DNA of 64,000 nt from Beijerinckiaceae bacterium (GTDB lineage Bacteria; Pseudomonadota; Alphaproteobacteria; Rhizobiales; Beijerinckiaceae), in the NCBI GenBank assembly GCA_004564215.1, contig CP024846.1, forward strand, positions 2,803,501-2,867,500, written 5' to 3'. The notes under the pieces were generated by a model. That model saw only the letters and a list, made by a program, of their open reading frames with translations, ran no database searches and was not told the DNA's origin. Below, one piece after another: positions 58,078 through 64,000 of this stretch (position 1 is the stretch's first letter; each line of letters starts with the position of its first letter). The position numbers and the translations under genes were made by a program.

Positions 58078-58112
58078 CGCCTGTCGAAAGCCTCGCCCTG
58101 AGAGTGCAATGT

Positions 58113-58140
58113 CCCGATCGGAGGCGTTTATCCGGTCGGG
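58113..58140 (+). terminator. Stem-loop after the tyrosinase gene
   Basis: CCCGATCGG (58113-58121) pairs with CCGGTCGGG (58132-58140) with one U-G wobble and a 10-base loop. No T run follows, so it may be a processing or partial termination site between the two tyrosinase-related genes. Confidence 0.35.
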
Positions 58141-58211
58141 AGAAAAGGCAGGCTAGCCCACTTGTCACCCGGGAGCCTCGATATCCTCGCGTCAATGCAT
58201 AAATAAGGGGG

Positions 58212-58730
58212 ATGACCCGTTTTCTTTCTTGGACGGTTTTGCTTGGCGCTCTGGTTGCGGCCACCTCATCCGTCACGCTGGGACAGAATTTGCCGCTCAC
58301 AACCACTGCCACGGGAGTTATGCTTCACGCGGCACCGGCGACCGTGACCTTGGCGCCGTTGCCCGCGTTTGCGCCCGCCTTAACAAACGCGCAGGCCGAC
58401 AGGGTTCCCATCGTTCTAGCGATTGAAGGGGTGGCCGGGCAGCCAGCCCAGCCGGTGCGCATCAACGTCTTCGTCGGCAAGCCCGACGCGGACGCGAACA
58501 CCTCGACCGACGATCCGCACTTCGTCGGATATATTGCGATCGCTCCCAAATATGGCGCGGACAAATCGAGCGGCCGGGAGATTGGCCGCAGTTTCGATGT
58601 CTCGAACTTGGATTTTGGAACGGGGACCACCGGATTGCCGGTGACGCTTGTCCCGGTGACCGGGATTGCGGAGGCTCCGCAGGATTTATCCTTGAGCGTG
58701 CGCCAGATCGGTTTCCATCGCGGCGAATAG
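58212..58730 (+). CDS. Exported protein resembling the tyrosinase C-terminal domain
   Basis: A 172-residue protein with a signal peptide (about 1-24, LSWTVLLGALVAATSSVTLG). Its mature part aligns by eye with the C-terminal domain of the upstream tyrosinase: PIVLAIEGV with YVLHIEGIEV, DDPHFVGYIAIAPKYG with VPNFVGTVTILAKNN, SFDVSNL with AFDITEA, and LPVTLVPVTG with LTVTLVPAAAEG. It has no copper-binding region. It could act as a separate cap, chaperone or inhibitor for the enzyme, comparable in idea to the caddie proteins of Streptomyces tyrosinase. Spaced 134 bases from the enzyme gene on the same strand. Confidence 0.8.
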   Translation: MTRFLSWTVLLGALVAATSSVTLGQNLPLTTTATGVMLHAAPATVTLAPLPAFAPALTNAQADRVPIVLAIEGVAGQPAQPVRINVFVGKPDADANTSTDDPHFVGYIAIAPKYGADKSSGREIGRSFDVSNLDFGTGTTGLPVTLVPVTGIAEAPQDLSLSVRQIGFHRGE

Positions 58731-58755
58731 GGCAGTCAACATGCCGGGGGTCTAT

Positions 58756-59586
58756 TTACGGCACCACGCGCCCGGTCGAGTCCCAGCCCCGCAGCGTCCG
58801 ACGGATCCAGGGCATTTGCGGCGTGATCTGTACCGCTTCGGTCATGGCACCGCATAGAAAGCCATTTTCCCCCTTGGCTTTGATTGCCACCGCAACAAGA
58901 CGCGGTTCATCCAGAGCAAACACCGGCGCTCCCGAATCGCCCGTACAGCCGCCAAGGCCGGCGTCCTCAGGGTCCCTAAGCCAAACAAGCGCCGGCGATT
59001 TCGGCGGGTTGGTCACCACAACGCCCTGCCGCAAGACGCCCGACGTCCCGCCCCTTGTTTCATCCGCGCGGCCAAAACCCACGAGTCTCAGCAAGTCACC
59101 GATTCGGACCGCCCCAATGTCGGAGAGTTTCACCGGCCTGAATGAGGCGGGGAGGGGCGTGGCGAGCCGCAGCAGCGCAAGATCGATGGAGACGATGTGC
59201 TGGCGCCCAATGTTGGGCCGATAGCCCGGATGAATGGCGATCGTCGCAACACCGAAGGGAACCAGTTCCCCCTGCGCGTCGCGGTAGAAAACTTGCGTGT
59301 CGTCAAGGTCGGTAATGCAATGGGCGGCGGTCAGAACGACATTTTGCGAAATCACGCTGGCGGTACAAAAGTCGGCCTCGCCGCCGCTCCGGTTCATCAC
59401 CATCACAACATAGGGGGCAAATTCGGGGGCCTGGTAGGCGGGACCGACGAGAGTGGTCGCGGGCGTCGCCAACACCATGGCGAACACCCACGTCAGCAGG
59501 GCGCGCACCCCAAAGCTTTGGGCCCTCGAACCGGCCGTTGCGGCCTTGGCGGAATAAAAATAACTGCGCATGCTCGCAATATTCAT
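58756..59586 (-). CDS. Exported trypsin-like serine protease
   Basis: A protein of up to 276 residues with an S1 chymotrypsin fold. A hydrophobic stretch (about 27-45) acts as signal peptide. The catalytic triad is intact: His in VVLTAAHCITD, Asp in SIDLALLRLA and Ser in GCTGDSGAPVFAL. Two or three cysteine pairs are likely. The start is uncertain (59586, 59571 or a GTG at 59508); the first overlaps the divergent gene start. It is convergent with the small tyrosinase-domain gene, 26 bases away. Confidence 0.88.
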   Translation of the reverse strand: MNIASMRSYFYSAKAATAGSRAQSFGVRALLTWVFAMVLATPATTLVGPAYQAPEFAPYVVMVMNRSGGEADFCTASVISQNVVLTAAHCITDLDDTQVFYRDAQGELVPFGVATIAIHPGYRPNIGRQHIVSIDLALLRLATPLPASFRPVKLSDIGAVRIGDLLRLVGFGRADETRGGTSGVLRQGVVVTNPPKSPALVWLRDPEDAGLGGCTGDSGAPVFALDEPRLVAVAIKAKGENGFLCGAMTEAVQITPQMPWIRRTLRGWDSTGRVVP

Positions 59587-59941
59587 GGCTCATTCATTGT
59601 CGGCGCGCCAGCCTCGAAAAATGGTTTTTTTTGTCGTGGTCGCTTTGGCGAGTTATCTCAGTCTTGGCAATTATGTTCGGGCGGAGCCCGAGCGATCCCA
59701 TATTTGCTTTTCTACGGCGGAGACGCGCGAAAAGATTGTCGTACATGAGCTTTCAGAGCCTTTTCATCTGATGCGGAGCACAGCGGGTCGGTTGAAGGCC
59801 GAGGCCATAGGTGTAAAGCTTTGTCGATTGGATGAGAATCTCGTCTATGAGATCAGCCTGTTGCGTCACGACGGACGGGTCATCAAGACTTTTGTCGATG
59901 CAAAAACCGGCGAAGCCATCGATTTAAAAAATGGACCGTGA
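59585..59941 (+). CDS. Small PepSY-like exported protein, FeuN-like
   Basis: A 118-residue protein with a basic n-region (ARQPRK), a hydrophobic core (MVFFVVVALASYLSLG) and likely cleavage near VRAEPERS. The mature part ends ISLLRHDGRVIKTFVDAKTGEAIDLKNGP, the shape of a PepSY-type C-terminal hairpin. It directly precedes feuP, the position of feuN in Sinorhizobium, whose small periplasmic product restrains the FeuQ kinase. Homology to FeuN was not tested. Alternative starts are 59570 and 59621. Confidence 0.7.
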   Translation: MAHSLSARQPRKMVFFVVVALASYLSLGNYVRAEPERSHICFSTAETREKIVVHELSEPFHLMRSTAGRLKAEAIGVKLCRLDENLVYEISLLRHDGRVIKTFVDAKTGEAIDLKNGP

Positions 59942-59971
59942 ACGGTTCGTCGGCCTGGAGGATTGCGGATC

Positions 59972-60685
59972 GTGCGGCTGCTCGTGGTGGAGGACGACAA
60001 GGATCTCAATCGCCAGATGGTCGCTGCGCTTTCGCAGGCGGGCTATGTCGTCGACCGCGCCTTCGACGGTGAAGAAGGGTGGTTTTTGGGCGATACCGAA
60101 CCTTATGACGCCGTGGTTCTCGATCTGGGCCTGCCCAAAAAAGACGGCACCTCCGTGCTGATGGAATGGCGGCGGGCCGGCCGGCTCATGCCGGTATTGA
60201 TTCTTACCGCGCGCGATCGGTGGACCGACAAGGTTCAAGGTTTCGACGCCGGAGCCGATGATTATGTGGCCAAGCCGTTCCATATGGAGGAGGTTCTGGC
60301 GCGGGTACGTGCGCTCCTGCGGCGCGCCGCCGGCCATGCACGGAGCGAATTCAGCTGCGGTCCGCTGCATCTCGATACCCGCTCAGGCCGGGTTGCTGTC
60401 GACGGCAATCCGGTCAAGCTCACGTCGCATGAATATCGGCTTCTTTCCTATTTGATGCATCATCACGGCCGGGTCGTTTCCCGCAGCGAGATCGTCGAAC
60501 ATCTTTACGATCAGCATTTCGACCGGGATTCCAATACGATCGAGGTGTTCGTCGGGCGGCTGCGCAAGAAACTCGGCGTCGATGTCATCCAGACGATCCG
60601 CGGTCTCGGCTATCTCCTGGCCGAGCCGGAAACCAAGATCACGGACGGCAAACCCCCGCGGGCCGATCCCTCCGCCGGCAACTGA
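59972..60685 (+). CDS. feuP: OmpR-type response regulator FeuP
   Basis: A 237-residue DNA-binding response regulator. The receiver domain has acidic residues VVEDDKDL, the phosphoacceptor Asp51 in VVLDLGLPKKDG and Lys in DDYVAKPFH; the C-terminal winged helix has LTSHEYRLLSYLMHHHGRVVS and NTIEVFVGRLRKKLG. GTG at 59972 was chosen because CTGGAGGA ends 9 bases before it; a TTG at 59963 is too close to that site. Located between a feuN-like gene and feuQ and near ccm genes, as in rhizobia, where FeuPQ controls osmoadaptation and cyclic glucan export. Confidence 0.88.
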   Translation: MRLLVVEDDKDLNRQMVAALSQAGYVVDRAFDGEEGWFLGDTEPYDAVVLDLGLPKKDGTSVLMEWRRAGRLMPVLILTARDRWTDKVQGFDAGADDYVAKPFHMEEVLARVRALLRRAAGHARSEFSCGPLHLDTRSGRVAVDGNPVKLTSHEYRLLSYLMHHHGRVVSRSEIVEHLYDQHFDRDSNTIEVFVGRLRKKLGVDVIQTIRGLGYLLAEPETKITDGKPPRADPSAGN

Positions 60686-60694
60686 GGCCGTTCC

Positions 60695-62095
60695 ATGCGA
60701 TCGGACGACGTTCCGGCAAAGCCGAGGCCACACTCGATCGCGAAGCGGCTGTTTTTTTCGGCGGCGCTTTTGAGTTCGGCGATCCTGCTCGTCGCGGGAC
60801 TGGTTCTTTCGACCATCTACCGGCGCACGGCCGAGGCCAATTTTGATGAACGCCTCAGCGTCTATCTGCACGCTCTCGTCGCCGACATCGCAACGCCGAG
60901 AGAAGACAGCCGGACCGCGCCGGGCCAGCTTGGCGAACCGCAATTCGAACTGCCCTTATCCGGCTGGTATTGGCAGATCACGCGTCTCGACTTGGACAAG
61001 CCCGAGATCAGGAGTTCGCGCTCGCTGTTTGCGGCCAAGCTTCCACGGCTTTCCGAGAGCGGCATTCCCGCCGGTATCGGCGGTGCCCGCAGAGGCTATG
61101 CAAAAGGGCCGGACGAGCGCGTTCTGCGGCTGCTCGAACGCATCATCGATACCGGCGATCAAGGCATTTATCTTGTTCAAGTGGCCGCCAGAACCGACGA
61201 AATCGATACTCAGATTTCGCGGTTCGAGATCGAACTCATTATCACTTTTTCGGCTCTTGCTCTGGCCCTCGTCATGTCCTCCGCGGCCCAGCTTCGTTAT
61301 GGCCTGAAGCCGCTTTGGCAATTACGGGAAGGCGTCGCAGCGATCCGGCGCGGCGAAGCCGAGAAGATCGAAGGCGATTTCCCGCAAGATCTGGCGCCGC
61401 TGGCGGGCGAGCTCAATCTGCTGATCGGGGCCAATCGCGAAGTTGTGGAGCGTGCCCGCACCCAAGTCGGCAACCTTGCCCATGCCCTCAAAACGCCGCT
61501 CAGCGTGATCGTCAACGAGGCTGCGATCGATCCCGGCCCGCTCGCCAACAAGGTCGAGGAGCAGGCGGCGATCATGCGCGACCAGGTGTCCTATTATCTG
61601 AACCGCGCCCGGGCGGCAGTGCGGGCCAGGACGACCGGTGGGGTGACCGAGGTCGGTCCAGCGGTGGAAGGCTTGGTCAGGACCTTTGAAAAAATCTATG
61701 CGCAGCGGGCAATCGAGTTTTCGGTTCTTATGCCGAGGCTGGTGAGGTTCCAGGGCGAACGTCAGGATTTCGAGGAGATGGTTGGCAATCTCGTCGATAA
61801 TGCCGGTAAATGGGCGCATGAGCAGGTCATGATCGGCATTGTGGCGGAGCCCTGGCGCAACATCGCGGAGCGTCCTTTTTTCCACGTCACCATTGAGGAT
61901 GATGGGCCGGGCCTTGCCGCCGAGCTGCGTCAGGCGGCGCTTGCCCGCGGCCAAAGGCTTGACGAAACAAAACCTGGGTCCGGCCTTGGGCTCGCCATCG
62001 TCGCGGATCTGGCCTCGCTTTATGGCGGCCAACTGACCCTCGACGATAGTCCCAAGGGGGGGCTCCGCGCCGACCTCAGGCTTCCCTCGGGGTGA
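60695..62095 (+). CDS. feuQ: Sensor histidine kinase FeuQ
   Basis: A 466-residue membrane kinase with two spans (about 27-46 and 180-200) around a periplasmic sensor of roughly 130 residues, a HAMP-like linker (LKPLWQLREGVAAIRRGEAE), the phosphoacceptor NLAHALKTPLSVI (His263) and an HATPase with NLVDNAGKWAH, EDDGPGLAAELR and GSGLGLAIVADLASLYGG. This PhoQ-like layout matches FeuQ. It starts 10 bases after feuP and is followed closely by ccmI. Confidence 0.87.
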   Translation: MRSDDVPAKPRPHSIAKRLFFSAALLSSAILLVAGLVLSTIYRRTAEANFDERLSVYLHALVADIATPREDSRTAPGQLGEPQFELPLSGWYWQITRLDLDKPEIRSSRSLFAAKLPRLSESGIPAGIGGARRGYAKGPDERVLRLLERIIDTGDQGIYLVQVAARTDEIDTQISRFEIELIITFSALALALVMSSAAQLRYGLKPLWQLREGVAAIRRGEAEKIEGDFPQDLAPLAGELNLLIGANREVVERARTQVGNLAHALKTPLSVIVNEAAIDPGPLANKVEEQAAIMRDQVSYYLNRARAAVRARTTGGVTEVGPAVEGLVRTFEKIYAQRAIEFSVLMPRLVRFQGERQDFEEMVGNLVDNAGKWAHEQVMIGIVAEPWRNIAERPFFHVTIEDDGPGLAAELRQAALARGQRLDETKPGSGLGLAIVADLASLYGGQLTLDDSPKGGLRADLRLPSG

Positions 62096-62144
62096 AAACG
62101 AAGGCGGCCCTTGCATGCGCCGGGGCAATGGCTATTAAAGCTGC

Positions 62145-63245
62145 ATGTTATGGGTGATCTTCGCGGTTTTGACCGCAATTGCTGTCATGGGCGTGCTGTG
62201 GCCGCTTGCAAAAGCCCCGCGCGGCAGGGCGCGGGCTGAACTTGATATTGCCCTCTATAAGGCTCAGCTTGCCGAAATCGGCCGGGATGAATCGCAGGCG
62301 CTGGTGACGCCGGAGGATGCCCAGGCCGCTAGGGCGCAAGCCGCCCGCCGGCTGATGGGCGTCGCGGAAAGCGCAACCGAACCCTCGCCGGCCACATCCG
62401 TAACCAGGGTCAGGCTTGCCGCCGTCGCCGTCCTTATCTTTGTCCCGGCTCTCGCGCTCGGTCTTTATTTAATGATAGGCCGGCCGGAATTGCCGGATGC
62501 GCCGCTTGCCGCCAGACTCGAAAATCCGCCCTCGCGCACGGATTTTGCCGCTGCCATCGCCAAAATCGAGGCGCATCTTGCGGAGCATCCGGAAGATGGG
62601 CGCGGCTTCGAGGTTCTGGCGCCGGTTTATCTGCGGATGGGGCGCCCCGAGGAGGCCGCGCGCGCGGCCCGCGCCGCGCTGCGTCTCCTGGGCGAGACGC
62701 CGGAGCGGCTCATTCTTTATGGGGAGGCTTTGGTGAATGCCGCCCATGGCAGCGTGACGCCGGAAGCCAAGCAATCTTTCGAAGCTGCGCTCGAAAAAGC
62801 CCCCTCAGCCGAAAAGCCCCGCTTCTTCCTTGGGCTTGCCGCCGAGCAGGCGGGAGACAAGGCAGGTGCCGCGGAATTTTGGAACAAGCTGATCGCAGAT
62901 GCCCCCGCGGATGCGCCCTGGGTGCCCGTGCTGCGGGAGCGGATTGCGGCGCTCGAAGGCGTCGCCGAGCCACGCAACAATGAATTGGCGGCAAAGATCG
63001 AGGCGATGCCCGATGCGGACCGCATGAGCGCCGTTCGTTCCATGGTCGATGGGCTGGCCGCGCGGCTCGCTCAAAACGGGCAGGATCTCGAAGGCTGGCT
63101 TCGCTTGGTTCGCTCCTATACGGTTCTTCACGAACCCGGCAAGGCTCGCTCCGCTCTCAACGATGCAAAGCGCAATCTCGCAAGCGATCCGAGCGCCATT
63201 GCGCGCATCGATGCCTTGGCGCGCGAACTTGGACTCGAAAGTTAA
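62145..63245 (+). CDS. ccmI: Cytochrome c biogenesis protein CcmI (CycH)
   Basis: A 366-residue membrane protein that brings apocytochrome c to the heme ligation complex. Two spans (about 2-20 and 85-105) flank a cytoplasmic loop with ELDIALYKAQLAEI, and the periplasmic part is a TPR array (LAEHPEDGRGFEVLAPVYLRMGR and later repeats) that binds the apocytochrome C-terminus. The order ccmI-ccmE-ccmF matches cycHJK of rhizobia. The ATG at 62145 follows AAAGCTGC. Confidence 0.92.
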   Translation: MLWVIFAVLTAIAVMGVLWPLAKAPRGRARAELDIALYKAQLAEIGRDESQALVTPEDAQAARAQAARRLMGVAESATEPSPATSVTRVRLAAVAVLIFVPALALGLYLMIGRPELPDAPLAARLENPPSRTDFAAAIAKIEAHLAEHPEDGRGFEVLAPVYLRMGRPEEAARAARAALRLLGETPERLILYGEALVNAAHGSVTPEAKQSFEAALEKAPSAEKPRFFLGLAAEQAGDKAGAAEFWNKLIADAPADAPWVPVLRERIAALEGVAEPRNNELAAKIEAMPDADRMSAVRSMVDGLAARLAQNGQDLEGWLRLVRSYTVLHEPGKARSALNDAKRNLASDPSAIARIDALARELGLES

Positions 63246-63251
63246 TCGCCC

Positions 63252-63716
63252 ATGACGCGCAAGCAACGCCGTCTCGTCTTGATTTCTTCGGCGCTTGCCA
63301 CGCTCGGATTCGCCGTGGGCCTCGTTCTGCTCGCCTTGCGCGACAATATCGTTTTTTTCTACGGGCCGACCGAGCTTGCGCAAAAGGCGCCGCAACCGGG
63401 CCAGAGGCTGCGCATCGGCGGTCTCGTCAAGCAAGGCTCCCTGGTTCACGAAGCCGGGCAAACCATTCGCTTTGCCGTCACGGATTCCAAGCAACAGGTC
63501 GAGGTGACCTACACCGGCTTCCTGCCGGATTTGTTCAAGGAAGGGCAGGGCGTGGTCGCCGAAGGCACGCTGGGCACGGATAAGATCTTCCATGCCGACA
63601 GCGTCCTTGCCAAGCACGATGAACGTTATATGCCGCGCGAGGTCGCCGATGCCTTGAAGAAGCAGGGTGTCTGGCGGGAGGGCGAGGACGTGCCCCATGC
63701 CGATGTTGGCAAGTGA
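63252..63716 (+). CDS. ccmE: Heme chaperone CcmE (CycJ)
   Basis: A 154-residue periplasmic heme chaperone with one N-terminal anchor (about 8-28). It has the OB-fold core RIGGLVKQGSLV and the covalent heme ligand His122 in LAKHDERYMP, with the nearby Tyr126 also conserved. It starts 6 bases after ccmI and hands heme to CcmF for attachment to cytochromes such as XoxG. Confidence 0.95.
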   Translation: MTRKQRRLVLISSALATLGFAVGLVLLALRDNIVFFYGPTELAQKAPQPGQRLRIGGLVKQGSLVHEAGQTIRFAVTDSKQQVEVTYTGFLPDLFKEGQGVVAEGTLGTDKIFHADSVLAKHDERYMPREVADALKKQGVWREGEDVPHADVGK

Positions 63717-63737
63717 GACTTTGCGAATGAGACTCGA

Positions 63738-64000
63738 ATGATTGTCGAAACCGGTCACTACGCGCTTGTCCTCGCCCTGGCGCTTGCGCTCGTCAATTCG
63801 GTTTTGCCGATCTGGGGGAGTATCGCGCGGGACCAGCGGCTGATGGCTGTTGCCCCTCCGTCCGCGATTATCGGCTTCGGACTTGTCGCTTATGCCTATT
63901 TCGCCTTGACCGTCGCGCATGTCGTTTCCGACTTCTCGCTCGTCAATGTCGTCGAGAACTCGCATTCGGCGAAACCGTTGATCTATAAAATCACCGGCGT
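63738..64000 (+). CDS. ccmF: Heme lyase CcmF (CycK), N-terminal part
   Basis: The first 87 codons of a polytopic membrane protein: MIVETGHYALVLALALAL, ALTVAHVVSDFSLVNVVEN and NSHSAKPLIYKITG are typical of the CcmF N-terminus, which joins heme from CcmE to apocytochromes. The gene runs off the window end. ATG is 21 bases after ccmE. Confidence 0.92.
   Translation, partial: MIVETGHYALVLALALALVNSVLPIWGSIARDQRLMAVAPPSAIIGFGLVAYAYFALTVAHVVSDFSLVNVVENSHSAKPLIYKITG

Overview
The window reads as chromosomal DNA of a GC-rich alphaproteobacterium of the order Hyphomicrobiales (Rhizobiales), most likely a methylotroph of the Beijerinckiaceae type; the family is an inference. The clues are an Irr-type Fur regulator, a feuP-feuQ pair next to cytochrome c maturation genes, a PmtA-type phospholipid methyltransferase, a tRNA-His with U72 and A73, a Rhizobiales-type palindromic repeat and a lanthanide-type methanol dehydrogenase operon.

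Layout. 1-3184: the start of an exported protein (cut by the window edge), a membrane-anchored coiled-coil protein, tRNA-His, a PAS histidine kinase and a small acidic/basic protein. 3322-22354: a complete division and cell wall cluster in canonical order (mraZ, rsmH, ftsL, ftsI, murE, murF, mraY, murD, ftsW, murG, murC, murB, ddl, ftsQ, ftsA, ftsZ), headed by a 10-bp-spaced MraZ operator; many genes overlap by 1 to 4 bases. 23071-28008: xoxF, xoxG and xoxJ for periplasmic methanol oxidation, a hairpin between xoxF and xoxG, and three accessory or unknown genes. 28262-35742: iron/heme and cofactor genes (irr, hemH, pncA, an orphan solute-binding protein, a CBS protein, a patatin, hisI, folE, an IscU-like scaffold). 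35770-40889: an outer membrane protein, yidD, rlmB, tRNA-Tyr, an orphan NarX-type kinase, a methyltransferase and an unknown.

40886-47557: an RND efflux pump divergent from a sulfide/persulfide module (ArsR-type regulator with a SqrR-like cysteine pair, DUF2892 protein, sulfide:quinone oxidoreductase, AhpD-like protein). 47613-53726: a membrane-lipid island with an acyltransferase, phosphatidylserine decarboxylase, a membrane-anchored class III aminotransferase, an Mpo1-like membrane protein, phosphatidylethanolamine N-methyltransferase and a family 4 glycosyltransferase. 54180-59586: accessory genes, including an ABC exporter remnant, a PAP2 phosphatase, a Tat-exported plant-like tyrosinase followed by a separate gene that resembles only the tyrosinase C-terminal domain, and a trypsin-like protease. 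59585-64000: a PepSY-like small exported protein, feuP, feuQ, ccmI, ccmE and the start of ccmF.

The genes fit a cell that oxidises methanol with a lanthanide enzyme feeding electrons to cytochrome c: XoxG needs heme, and hemH, irr and the ccm genes are all in the window. The least explained parts are the lipid island with its anchored aminotransferase and Mpo1-like protein, and the tyrosinase with its detached C-terminal domain. All calls come from reading the sequence; no database search was run.
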